DNA of 14,184 nt from a bacterium (GCA_018819665.1 JAHJOY010000236.1:1-14184), one strand, 5' to 3'. Numbered from the stretch's first letter, positions 6,885 through 13,795 are shown. Notes: generated from the letters alone by a model not told the origin. Program-made: numbers and translations.

Positions 6885-8153
6885 TTGTTAGACACTTTAC
6901 GTAATTTATTTAAAATTCCAGATTTAAAGAGAAGATTACTTTTTACCTTAGGAATGTTAGTTGTGGTTAGACTGGGGAGTCACCTACCTTTACCAGGTAT
7001 AGATAAAGAAGCTATGGCTAATTTGTTTGCTCAAGGAGGAATATTAGGGTTTTTTGATCTTTTTGCTGGAGGAGCATTAAGTCGGTTTTCAATTTTTGCA
7101 TTAGGAATAATGCCCTATATTAATGCATCTATTATTATGAGTCTTTTGCAATCTGTAGTTCCCATTTTAGAACAATGGGCTAAAGAAGGGGAAGAAGGCA
7201 GGGCCAAAATAACTAAAATTACTCGTTATGCAACAGTATTTTTAGCTATTATCCAGGCTTTCGGAATAAGTGTTTGGCTGCAAAATATGGGTGTATTAAT
7301 GATTTCAGGATTTGGTTTCAGATTTTTATTGTTAATTACCCTTACAGCCGGAACCTGTTTTTTAATGTGGTTAGGTGAACAGATTACTGATTTTGGTATT
7401 GGCAATGGTATTTCTATAATTATTTTTGGTGGAATTATTGCCAGAATTCCTTCCGAGCTTGTGCAAACCGGTAAACTTTTGCGAGTTGGAGAAATTGGAA
7501 TTTTACCAATAATAACTTTAATTGTAGTTTTTATAGTTGTTATTGGAGGAGTTATTGCTATTCAAAAAGGTCAGAGAAGAATACCGGTTCAATACGCAAA
7601 AAGAGTAATCGGACGTAGAATGTATGGTGGACAAGGAACACATATTCCCTTACGTGTAAATCAAGCTGGAGTTATTCCGATAATATTTGCCTCAGCAATA
7701 TTACTTTTTCCAGCTACTATTGCACAATTTTTTCAAAATATTGCTTTTATGAAAAGTATGGCTGATGCTCTTTCACCGGGGCAGCCATTATATCTAATTT
7801 TGTATACTACATTAATTATAGTATTTACTTTCTTTTATACAGCAATTACCTTTAATCCTGCCAATATGGCGGACAATATGAAAAAATATGGAGGTTTTAT
7901 CCCCGGAATAAGACCAGGGAAAAATACTACTGTCTACATTGATCATATAATGACTCGAATTACACTAAGTGGTGCATTGTTTTTGGCCCTAATTGCTATC
8001 CTACCCAATATTCTAATAAAAATTACTGGTATTACTACTTTCAATTTCGGAGGAACATCTTTGTTAATTATGGTAGGAGTAGCTTTAGAAACTGTTCAAC
8101 AAATAGAATCACACATGTTAATGAGGCATTATGAAGGATTTATTAAGAAATAG
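6885..8153 (+). CDS. secY: Preprotein translocase subunit SecY
   Basis: SecY is the channel-forming subunit of the SecYEG translocon in the inner membrane, exporting unfolded preproteins and inserting membrane proteins. The 422 residues show the expected series of hydrophobic segments, the first at about residues 17-32 followed by the conserved HLPLPGID. The cytosolic loop QRRIPVQYAKR (230-240) and the NPANMADNMKKYGGFIPGIRPG loop (324-345), which contact SecA or the ribosome, are intact, as is the last segment TSLLIMVGVALETVQQIES. The start is TTG with GAGGTGG at 6873-6879, directly after the rplO stop. A 423-nt repeat-rich gap follows. Confidence 0.98.
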   Translation: MLDTLRNLFKIPDLKRRLLFTLGMLVVVRLGSHLPLPGIDKEAMANLFAQGGILGFFDLFAGGALSRFSIFALGIMPYINASIIMSLLQSVVPILEQWAKEGEEGRAKITKITRYATVFLAIIQAFGISVWLQNMGVLMISGFGFRFLLLITLTAGTCFLMWLGEQITDFGIGNGISIIIFGGIIARIPSELVQTGKLLRVGEIGILPIITLIVVFIVVIGGVIAIQKGQRRIPVQYAKRVIGRRMYGGQGTHIPLRVNQAGVIPIIFASAILLFPATIAQFFQNIAFMKSMADALSPGQPLYLILYTTLIIVFTFFYTAITFNPANMADNMKKYGGFIPGIRPGKNTTVYIDHIMTRITLSGALFLALIAILPNILIKITGITTFNFGGTSLLIMVGVALETVQQIESHMLMRHYEGFIKK

Positions 8154-8413
8154 TTTTTATAAACTAATTTGATGTGTTAGTTAGTTACTTAATTCGTATC
8201 TCGTATCTAGTATCTCGTATATCGCAAAGAAAATAGAAGCCAGGAGCCAAGTTCGTATTTCGTATCTCGTATAAAATACAGTAATAAGTAATAAGGTGTA
8301 GGTTTCAGGTTTAGAGTTACAAGTTTATAGAAAGCTCAAAGTCCGTAAGAGTTATATTATCATGCACCCTTTTGATGAACTGTAAACCGAAAACCGAAAA
8401 CTATTAACTAATA

Positions 8414-8432
8414 GACAGGCGAGACGCCTGTC
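8414..8432. repeat. Short perfect hairpin in the secY-adk gap
   Basis: GACAGGCG (8414-8421) and CGCCTGTC (8425-8432) form an 8-bp perfect stem with an AGA loop, followed by CTAC. It resembles the hairpins within the TGTAGGGG-type modules but is GC-richer than its surroundings. There is no T tract, so it is unlikely to be an intrinsic terminator. Confidence 0.75.
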
Positions 8433-8486
8433 CTACTTTGGTCACAATATATCGTGCCCTTATTCCTGAATTCTGGTTTTCTTAAC

Positions 8487-8537
8487 GCGATACTCGATAC
8501 GCAATACGCAATACGAATTACTATTCACTAACGACTA
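8487..8537 (-). repeat. 51-bp dispersed repeat, copy 2
   Basis: This copy is 49/51 identical to 2301-2351. It lies 39 nt before the adk start, a position similar to that of copy 1, which ends 36 nt before rplN. The two copies diverge immediately outside this block on the right-hand side. Confidence 0.9.
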
Positions 8538-8576
8538 ACTAAAGCGGATTGTTGACTTAAAAAGAAAGGGAAAGTT

Positions 8577-9227
8577 ATGAGGTTAATCTTGTTAGGTCCT
8601 CCAGGTGGAGGAAAAGGAACGGTAGCAAAAAGGCTGCAGGGAGAATTCAATATTCCGATAATTTCAACAGGAGTAATCTTAAGAGAAGCAGTAGATAAAA
8701 AGAATAAGCTGGACATAGAAGTTGAGAATATTATAAGAAAAGGAGGTTTAGTGCCTGACCATCTTATTCTGGAAATAATAAAAGAGCGAATAAAGCAGGA
8801 AGATTGTAAAAATGGTTATATCTTTGATGGCTTTCCCCGAAATATTGAACAGGCGAATTCATTAGAGAAATTAAATAAAGAGCTCAATGAATATGTTGAT
8901 TATGTATTTTACTTTGAGATACCTTTTTCTGAAATAATACAAAGGTTATCTAACCGTAGAGTGTGTAAAAAATGCAGCACTAATTATAATTTGTCATTTA
9001 ATCCTCCTAAAAAAGATAATACCTGTGATATTTGCAGTGGAGAGTTGTATCAACGAGAGGATGATAAAGAAGAGACCATAAAGAATAGATTGAAAGTGTT
9101 TGCTAAACAAACTATACCTTTAAAAAAATATTATAAAGAAAAAAAATTACTGAAAGTGATAGATGCTAATTTAAGTGAGAATGCTTTTTTAGCGATCAAG
9201 AAAGTTTTACGAGGAATACATAAATAG
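8577..9227 (+). CDS. adk: Adenylate kinase, zinc-lid type
   Basis: The enzyme interconverts ATP + AMP and 2 ADP in the cytoplasm. The 216 residues include the P-loop GPPGGGKGT (7-15, Lys13), the AMP site STG with Arg36 (30-36), FDGFPRN (83-89), and the lid with Cys130, Cys133, Cys150 and Cys153 spaced for zinc. The catalytic arginines fit at 127/128, 160 and 171. The residue after STG is Val33 where most homologues have Asp. ATG 8577 is preceded by GAAAGGGAAAG, a moderate ribosome site. The position between secY and map is standard. The enzyme is the long-lid bacterial form. Confidence 0.98.
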   Translation: MRLILLGPPGGGKGTVAKRLQGEFNIPIISTGVILREAVDKKNKLDIEVENIIRKGGLVPDHLILEIIKERIKQEDCKNGYIFDGFPRNIEQANSLEKLNKELNEYVDYVFYFEIPFSEIIQRLSNRRVCKKCSTNYNLSFNPPKKDNTCDICSGELYQREDDKEETIKNRLKVFAKQTIPLKKYYKEKKLLKVIDANLSENAFLAIKKVLRGIHK

Positions 9228-9231
9228 ATTA

Positions 9232-9990
9232 ATGGTAATTTTAAAGTCTCCCGAAGAAATTAAATGCATAAGAAAGAGTTGCAAATTAGCAGCAAACACC
9301 TTAAATAAAATATTAGAAAATATAAAAGAGGGAATTACTACTTTTGAGTTGGATAGGATTGCTGAGGATTATATAATAAAACATGGAGCAAAACCTGCAT
9401 TTAAAGGTTATGGAATAGAAAAAAATAAATTCCAGCATTCCATATGTGTTTCTATAAATGAAGAAGTAGTTCACGGTATTCCTGGAAAGAGAAGATTAAG
9501 AGAAGGGGATATTGTAAGTATAGATATTGGAACAAATTTAGAAGGTTACTATGGAGATACTGCGATTACAGTTCCCGTAGGAAGAATAGGACCAAAAGAA
9601 CAAAAACTTTTAGAAGTAACCAAAAAATCTTTGTTTAAAGGTATAGAAAAAGCCATTATAGGTAACAGATTAGGTGATATTTCTTTTGTCATCCAGGAAA
9701 CAGTAGAAAAATCACATTTTTCTGTAGTAAGAGAATATGTAGGCCACGGAGTGGGTTGTTATTTGCACGAAGAACCACAAATACCTAATTATGGTGTTTC
9801 TCATACTGGTTTAAGGTTGGAAGAGGGGATGGTGTTAGCACTTGAACCTATGGTAAATATGGGCGGTTATAAAACAAGACTTTGTAATAATGGATGGACA
9901 GTTGTGACAGAAGACGGAAGCTGGTCAGCACATTTTGAACATTCTATAGCCATAACTGCAGATGGTAACGAAATATTAACTAATCTTTAA
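9232..9990 (+). CDS. map: Methionine aminopeptidase, type I
   Basis: It removes the initiator methionine from nascent proteins whose second residue is small. The 252-residue pita-bread-fold enzyme has all five metal ligands: Asp98 and Asp109 (in SIDIGTNLEGYYGDT), His172 (GHGVG), Glu205 (LEPMV) and Glu236 (HFEHSI). It also has the substrate-side histidines His81 (HGIP) and His179. There is no N-terminal zinc-finger or SH3-binding extension, so it is the short bacterial type Ia. ATG 9232 is four bases after the adk stop; GAGG at 9210-9213 inside adk is the nearest SD-like match, so expression is probably coupled to adk. Confidence 0.98.
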   Translation: MVILKSPEEIKCIRKSCKLAANTLNKILENIKEGITTFELDRIAEDYIIKHGAKPAFKGYGIEKNKFQHSICVSINEEVVHGIPGKRRLREGDIVSIDIGTNLEGYYGDTAITVPVGRIGPKEQKLLEVTKKSLFKGIEKAIIGNRLGDISFVIQETVEKSHFSVVREYVGHGVGCYLHEEPQIPNYGVSHTGLRLEEGMVLALEPMVNMGGYKTRLCNNGWTVVTEDGSWSAHFEHSIAITADGNEILTNL

Positions 9991-10048
9991 ATAAATTAGC
10001 AGTTTACAAATAGTTTGAGTAAAAAGAATTTAGGCGGAGGAATAATTG

Positions 10049-10264
10049 ATGGTAAAAGAAAAGTGCATAGAAATGCAAGGCAAAGTAATTCAGTCCTTGC
10101 CAAATGCTACTTTTCGGGTTGAACTGGAAAATGGTTGCGAAATATTAGCCCACATTTCAGGTAAAATCAGGATGCATTTTATTAGAATATTACCTGGAGA
10201 CAGAGTGAAAGTTGAAATGTCACCTTATGATTTGACCCAAGGTAGAATTGTATATAGATTGTAA
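10049..10264 (+). CDS. infA: Translation initiation factor IF-1
   Basis: IF-1 occupies the 30S A site during initiation and cooperates with IF-2 and IF-3. ATG 10049 gives 71 residues of the single OB-fold domain, with the conserved GKVIQSLPNATFRVELENGCEILAHISGKIRMHFIRILPGDRVKVEMSPYDLTQGRIVYR. A TTG directly before the ATG is also in frame, but the distance from GGCGGAGG (10033-10040) is better for the ATG (eight bases). It follows map by 58 nt. A 300-nt repeat element follows it. Confidence 0.98.
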   Translation: MVKEKCIEMQGKVIQSLPNATFRVELENGCEILAHISGKIRMHFIRILPGDRVKVEMSPYDLTQGRIVYRL

Positions 10265-10350
10265 TAAACACGTATCTCGTATCGCGTATTGCGTATTGCG
10301 TGAATCGTATCTCGTGATTTAGCGTATAGCGTACAGCGGATAGGAAGTAG

Positions 10351-10369
10351 GGGCGTATTGCATACGCCC
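10351..10369. repeat. GGGCGTAT hairpin
   Basis: A perfect 8-bp stem (10351-10358 with 10362-10369) has a TGC loop and is preceded by GTAG. The inner 15 bases are identical to the hairpin at 3743-3757 in the rplE-rpsN gap, so it is a dispersed repeat and not a local palindrome. Confidence 0.85.
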
Positions 10370-10410
10370 ATAAAAAAAATGGCAAAACCATAGAGAGTAT
10401 AAAAATTTAG

Positions 10411-10469
10411 TGTAGGGGCTTGATTTATCAAGCTCACAAAACTCGGGTCGAATAAACTCGACCCCTACA
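10411..10469. repeat. TGTAGGGG/CCCCTACA double-hairpin element
   Basis: The 59-bp element has perfect 8-bp terminal inverted repeats TGTAGGGG (10411-10418) and CCCCTACA (10462-10469). Inside are GCTTGAT (10418-10424) pairing with ATCAAGC (10427-10433), and GGGTCGA (10445-10451) pairing with TCGACCC (10458-10464). It is related to 4643-4700 and 14063-14176. It fits a non-autonomous REP-like or MITE-like repeat; no transposase is in the window. Confidence 0.82.
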
Positions 10470-10564
10470 TTAAAAACAATAGTTTATATACATAGTTTTG
10501 AGTTTTGAATTCTGATTTTCTTAACGCAGCAATACGCAATACTATTCATGGAGGAAGGAAATAA

Positions 10565-10681
10565 ATGAAAGTAAGGTCATCAGTCAAAAAAATGTGTGCA
10601 AAATGCAAAATAATAAAAAGAAAAGGTAAAATAAGAGTAATTTGTAATAATCCAAAGCACAAACAGAGACAGGGGAAATAA
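10565..10681 (+). CDS. rpmJ: 50S ribosomal protein L36
   Basis: L36 is the smallest large-subunit protein, stabilising 23S rRNA near the base of the stalk. The frame codes for 38 residues starting MKVRSSVKKMCAKCKIIKRKGK and ending KHKQRQGK. It is the zinc-ribbon (C+) form: Cys11, Cys14, Cys27 and His32. The ATG lies seven bases after GGAGGAAGG at 10550-10558. It is 24 nt ahead of rpsM and opens the alpha-type group, the common place for this gene. Confidence 0.97.
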   Translation: MKVRSSVKKMCAKCKIIKRKGKIRVICNNPKHKQRQGK

Positions 10682-10705
10682 TTTTAAAGGAGGATATATT
10701 AAGAT

Positions 10706-11083
10706 ATGGCCAGAATAGCCGGAGTAGATTTACCTAGAAATAAGAGAATAGAATATGCTTTAACTTATATCTATGGAATTGGTATTACCAGCGCTCGTTC
10801 CATATTAAAGGAATCAAAAGTTAATTTGGATACCAGGGCAAAAGATCTAACCGAAGAAGAGATAAATAAGATAAAGGGAATTATTGATAAAAATTATAAA
10901 GTAGAAGGAGAATGTAGAAGTGAAGTTACCACCTCTATAAAAAGGCTTATGGATATAGGTTCATATAGAGGTCTAAGACATCGAAAGGGATTGACGGTGA
11001 GGGGTCAAAGAACTAAAACTAATGCGAGAACCAGGAAAGGGCCCAGGAAAACAGTAGGAGCAAGAAAAAAGAAAAGTATGTAA
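10706..11083 (+). CDS. rpsM: 30S ribosomal protein S13
   Basis: S13 lies at the top of the 30S head, forms bridge B1 with L5, and its basic tail reaches P-site tRNA. The 125 residues begin MARIAGVDLPRNKRIEYALTYIYGIG, followed by the helix-two-turns-helix region, the conserved GSYRGLRHRKGLTVRGQRTKTNARTRKGP around residues 90-118, and a Lys/Arg-rich tail. ATG 10706 follows AAAGGAGG at 10685-10692 by 13 bases, a longish spacing, but the N-terminus fits the family exactly. Confidence 0.98.
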   Translation: MARIAGVDLPRNKRIEYALTYIYGIGITSARSILKESKVNLDTRAKDLTEEEINKIKGIIDKNYKVEGECRSEVTTSIKRLMDIGSYRGLRHRKGLTVRGQRTKTNARTRKGPRKTVGARKKKSM

Positions 11084-11112
11084 TATCTAAAGATACTGAA
11101 AGGAGAGTTTAA

Positions 11113-11508
11113 TTGGCTAATAAGAAAAAAATAAAGAAAACAAAGAAGAAAATAAAAAGGAATATAGTTTTAGGGGTAGTTCACATCCAATCTACTTTTA
11201 ACAATACTATAGTTACCATTACAGATGGAGAGGGAAATGTAATTGCTTGGTCTAGTGCGGGGAGTATGGGTTATAAAGGAAGTAAGAAAAGTACATCTTT
11301 TGCTGCTCAAATGACCGCTGAAACGGTGGCTAAAAAAGCTATGGATCAAGGATTAAAAGAAGTGGACGTATTGGTAAAAGGCCCTGGTCCAGGGCGAGAA
11401 ACAGCAATTAGATCTTTACAAGCAGTAGGCTTAAAAGTTAATATGATTAAGGATGTTACCCCAATTCCACATAACGGTTGCAGGCCCCCAAAACAAAGAA
11501 GGATATAA
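11113..11508 (+). CDS. rpsK: 30S ribosomal protein S11
   Basis: S11 is part of the 30S platform beside the E site and contacts mRNA upstream of the start codon. The 131 residues have a lysine-rich N-terminal extension (about residues 1-18), the conserved GVVHIQSTFNNTIVTITDGEGNVIAWSSAGSMGYKGSKKSTSFAAQ, then VLVKGPGPGRETAIRSL and the invariant end PIPHNGCRPPKQRRI. The start is TTG with AAAGGAG at 11099-11105. The gene ends two bases before the first GT-type repeat motif of the next gap. Confidence 0.98.
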   Translation: MANKKKIKKTKKKIKRNIVLGVVHIQSTFNNTIVTITDGEGNVIAWSSAGSMGYKGSKKSTSFAAQMTAETVAKKAMDQGLKEVDVLVKGPGPGRETAIRSLQAVGLKVNMIKDVTPIPHNGCRPPKQRRI

Positions 11509-11783
11509 ATTAGTCGTTAGTGAATGAACCTAGCGTATAGCGTACAGCGTTTAGCGTATAGGTGCGAGTAATAAGTGTAAGGGAAATACAAAATACAAGA
11601 CAGATTAGTCGTTAGTTTCAAATATAAAATGCAAGATAAATTAGTTAGCTAGTTAGTGGTTAATTAGTAAATGAATTATTAGTATTAAACTAGCTAATTA
11701 GTTAACTATTAAACCAGTTAACTAATTTAAATTAAAATTTTCTATTATAAAGTTTTAAGAAAGTGGGGAGGTTTTTATTATAT
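11509..11783. repeat. Intergenic repeat element, rpsK-rpsD gap
   Basis: TAGTCGTTAGTGAAT (11511-11525), the reverse complement of the right-end motif before rplN and adk, starts two bases after the rpsK stop. Four GT-heptads follow at 11535-11562 (GTATAGC, GTACAGC, GTTTAGC, GTATAGG). A second TAGTCGTTAG is at 11606-11615. The rest is made of TTAGTTAG/CTAACTAA words, including a 12-bp perfect hairpin at 11696-11727 and AAATTAGTTA (11638-11647) paired with TAACTAATTT (11719-11728). No AC-ending heptad array is present at its right end, unlike the rplN, rplF, adk and rpmJ gaps. Confidence 0.8.
11696..11727 (+). repeat. 12-bp perfect hairpin upstream of rpsD
   Basis: AATTAGTTAACT (11696-11707) pairs fully with AGTTAACTAATT (11716-11727) around an eight-base loop. 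It lies about 40 nt before the rpsD ribosome site. It could be simply the right arm of the repeat family. An S4-binding leader structure cannot be excluded, but no known S4 target motif is recognisable. Confidence 0.7.
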
Positions 11784-12416
11784 ATGGCAAGATATACAGG
11801 GGCGGTATGTAAATTGTGCCGCAGAGAAACAGTGAAGTTATTTTTAAAAGGAGATAGGTGTTATTCTGATAAATGCCCAATAGAAAAAGGTGCTTCGTTA
11901 CCCGGTAAAAATGCAAAAATGACAAGGATAAGAAAATTATCTACCTATGGCGTAAGATTAAGAGAAAAACAGAAACTTAGAAAGTATTATGGATTGTTGG
12001 AAAAGCAATTCAAAAATCTTTTTGAAAAAGCTGAAAAGAAAAAAGGCGTTACTGGAGAAAATTTCTTGGAATTACTAGAGAGGAGATTGGATAATATAGT
12101 TTATCGATTTGGTATAACTAAATCAAGAGCCCACGCCCGACAATTGGTCCTGCATTCACATATACTAGTTAATGGAAAAAAAGTGAATATACCCTCTTAT
12201 CAGGTTGATATCAATGATGTGGTTGAGATCAAAGAAAAGAGCGGAAATATCGAAAATATTAAAGAAATTAAAGAAGGGAAGATAGAGGTCAGTATTCCCT
12301 CTTGGTTAGAGTTTGATTTTGAGAACTTAAAAGGAAAGATAATAAAATTTCCTTCTAAAGAAGAATTAAATTTACCGATAGAGGAAAAATTGGTAGTTGA
12401 GTATTATTCTCGTTAA
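11784..12416 (+). CDS. rpsD: 30S ribosomal protein S4, zinc form
   Basis: S4 nucleates 30S assembly and in many bacteria represses its own operon. ATG 11784 gives 210 residues beginning MARYTGAVCKLCRRE. A GTG at 11763 is in frame but lies at the ribosome site GGGGAGG (11765-11771) and would add residues not found in homologues. Cys9, Cys12, Cys26 and Cys31 form the zinc knuckle of the C+ type. The S4 RNA-binding domain spans about 96-155 (LLERRLDNIVYRFGITKSRAHARQLVLHSHILVNGKKV). The C-terminus carries the usual IPSWLEFD and closing VVEYYSR. It precedes rpoA by 36 nt. Confidence 0.97.
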   Translation: MARYTGAVCKLCRRETVKLFLKGDRCYSDKCPIEKGASLPGKNAKMTRIRKLSTYGVRLREKQKLRKYYGLLEKQFKNLFEKAEKKKGVTGENFLELLERRLDNIVYRFGITKSRAHARQLVLHSHILVNGKKVNIPSYQVDINDVVEIKEKSGNIENIKEIKEGKIEVSIPSWLEFDFENLKGKIIKFPSKEELNLPIEEKLVVEYYSR

Positions 12417-12452
12417 TATTTTTGGGTTTCCTATACCTAAAGAAGGAGAGCA

Positions 12453-13424
12453 TTGAAGGTGATGGATATTAATAATATAAAAATTAAAGTGGAAGATTTA
12501 TCAGATAATTATGGCAAGTTTATCATAGAACCATTAGAAAAAGGTTATGGTGTTACTTTAGGCAATTCTCTTAGAAGAACATTATTATCTTCTATGTGGG
12601 GAGCGGCTGCAACTGCTATTAGGATTGAAGGAATTACCCATGAATTTGATACTATTCCAGGAGTCAAAGAAGATGTAATCGAAATAATTTTAAATATTAA
12701 AGAATTAGTAGTTAAAATATTTGCCGATGAACCACAGATTTTAAAATTAAAGGCAAAAGCTAAAAAAACAGTGACTGCAGCAGATATAACCCCCAATATT
12801 AATGTAGAAATACTTAATCCTGATTTAAAGATAGCTACTTTAAGTGGCAACGCCAAACTAGATATGGAGATAGTAGTTGAAAAAGGAATGGGTTACTTGC
12901 TCGCTGAAAAAAATAAAAAATCGGATCAATCAGTAGATACCATCTTTATTGATTCTTTTTTTTCACCTATTATTAAGGTACGCTATGATGTGGAAACTGC
13001 CAGTCTGAGTCAATTTTCTAATTACGAAAAATTAACTTTGGAAATATTTACTAATAAAAGCATTTTGCCCGATGAAGCTTTGAGTAAATCAGCAAATATA
13101 TTGATTAAATATTTAAAGATATTTACTAAGTTTTCTCCCGAAGTTGTTGAATTAGAGGGCGAACTTATTTCAAGAGAAGAAAAAGAAAAGAGCGAAAAAG
13201 AAAAAATCTTAAATAAAACCATTGAAGAACTAGATTTTTCAGTTCGCTCGTATAATTGCCTAAAAAAATCCAATGTAAATACATTGAGAGATTTAGTTAA
13301 CTACTCTCCGATTGAGGTTATAAAGATAAAGAATTTAGGAAAGAAATCTTTAGATGAAATAAAAGAGAAAATAACTAAGTATGGATTTGTTTTAGGTGAA
13401 AAAATGCACCAGGAGGATTTTTAG
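12453..13424 (+). CDS. rpoA: DNA-directed RNA polymerase subunit alpha
   Basis: The alpha dimer scaffolds RNA polymerase assembly, and its C-terminal domain contacts UP elements and activators. The 323 residues have the N-terminal dimerisation motif GYGVTLGNSLRRTLLSS (31-47), a charged linker (about 235-256), and a complete C-terminal domain (257-315) with Arg265 in VRSYNCLK and the NLGKKSLDEI helix. The start is uncertain: TTG 12453, GTG 12459 and ATG 12462 are all in frame behind AAGGAG (12443-12448), with spacers of 4, 10 and 13 bases. The longest is listed. It is one base apart from rplQ. Confidence 0.97.
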   Translation: MKVMDINNIKIKVEDLSDNYGKFIIEPLEKGYGVTLGNSLRRTLLSSMWGAAATAIRIEGITHEFDTIPGVKEDVIEIILNIKELVVKIFADEPQILKLKAKAKKTVTAADITPNINVEILNPDLKIATLSGNAKLDMEIVVEKGMGYLLAEKNKKSDQSVDTIFIDSFFSPIIKVRYDVETASLSQFSNYEKLTLEIFTNKSILPDEALSKSANILIKYLKIFTKFSPEVVELEGELISREEKEKSEKEKILNKTIEELDFSVRSYNCLKKSNVNTLRDLVNYSPIEVIKIKNLGKKSLDEIKEKITKYGFVLGEKMHQEDF

Positions 13425-13425
13425 G

Positions 13426-13779
13426 ATGAGGCACAAGAAATTAAAAGGAAAATTAGGTCGCAGTAGTAGTCATAGAAGCTCTTTGTTAGCTAATTTATCT
13501 ATTTCACTCATAACTCATAAAAAGATTGAGACCACATACACTAAAGCAAAAGAAGTCCGAAAACATGTGGAAAAGTTAGTAACCATAGCTAAAAATAATA
13601 ATTTGCAAGCCCAGAGAGAGGTACAAAAAGTAATAAGAAATAAAAAAGCTTCTAAAGTATTATTTGAAGAAATTAGTCCAAAGTATTTAGAGAGAAATGG
13701 TGGCTACACACGTATTGTGAAAACTGGATTTCGCAAAGGCGATGCCGTATCTTTAGCTGTAATTGAATTTGTAGAATAA
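13426..13779 (+). CDS. rplQ: 50S ribosomal protein L17
   Basis: L17 lies near the tunnel exit on the back of the large subunit. ATG 13426 gives 117 residues with the exact family opening MRHKKLKGKLGRSSSHRSSLLANL, then the IETTYTKAKEVRKHVEKLVTIAK helix region and the closing GYTRIVKTGFRKGDAVSLAVIEFVE. An in-frame ATG at 13396, inside rpoA, would add ten residues that do not match the family. AGGAGG at 13411-13416 serves 13426. It is the standard last gene of the alpha group, and a terminator-like stem follows. Confidence 0.98.
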   Translation: MRHKKLKGKLGRSSSHRSSLLANLSISLITHKKIETTYTKAKEVRKHVEKLVTIAKNNNLQAQREVQKVIRNKKASKVLFEEISPKYLERNGGYTRIVKTGFRKGDAVSLAVIEFVE

Positions 13780-13795
13780 TTGAAGAACAAATGAA

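Larger units (their letters stand above)
8154..8576. repeat. Intergenic repeat element, secY-adk gap
   Basis: This is the longest internal gap (423 nt). GT-heptads are at 8196-8223 (four) and 8255-8275 (three); seven AC-ending heptads fill 8487-8535. The left end contains GTTAGTTAGTTA, and the right end carries complementary TAACTA-type text, so the gap is inverted at large scale. A perfect hairpin lies at 8414-8432. A block at 8468-8488 matches 10507-10527 at 20 of 21 bases. The middle (8280-8410) is AT-rich with short echoes such as CCGAAAACCGAAAAC. No gene or clear terminator after secY is visible. Confidence 0.83.
10265..10564. repeat. Intergenic repeat element, infA-rpmJ gap
   Basis: Seven in-phase GT-heptads run from 10272 to 10320, starting eight bases after the infA stop codon, and two more follow at 10324-10337. 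The middle holds the hairpin GGGCGTATTGCATACGCCC (10351-10369) and a TGTAGGGG double-hairpin module (10411-10469). The block GTTTTGAGTTTTGAATT (10495-10511) is identical to 2223-2239. The right arm has two GCAATAC heptads and TATTCAT (10529-10549). It is exactly complementary over 14 bp (10529-10542) to 10286-10299. The rpmJ ribosome site GGAGGAAGG follows at once. Confidence 0.87.

Noticed and set aside
8154..8576. Insertion sequence or transposase remnant in the secY-adk gap
   Set aside because: No frame resembles a transposase and there are no target-site duplications that I can identify; the content is explained by the repeat family.
8550..8576. TTGACT at about 8552 as a -35 box for adk
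   Set aside because: It is too close to the start codon for a -10 element and a leader to fit before the ribosome site.
13396..13425. ATG 13396 as the L17 start
   Set aside because: It lies inside rpoA without its own ribosome site. ATG 13426 has AGGAGG and gives the invariant MRH opening.
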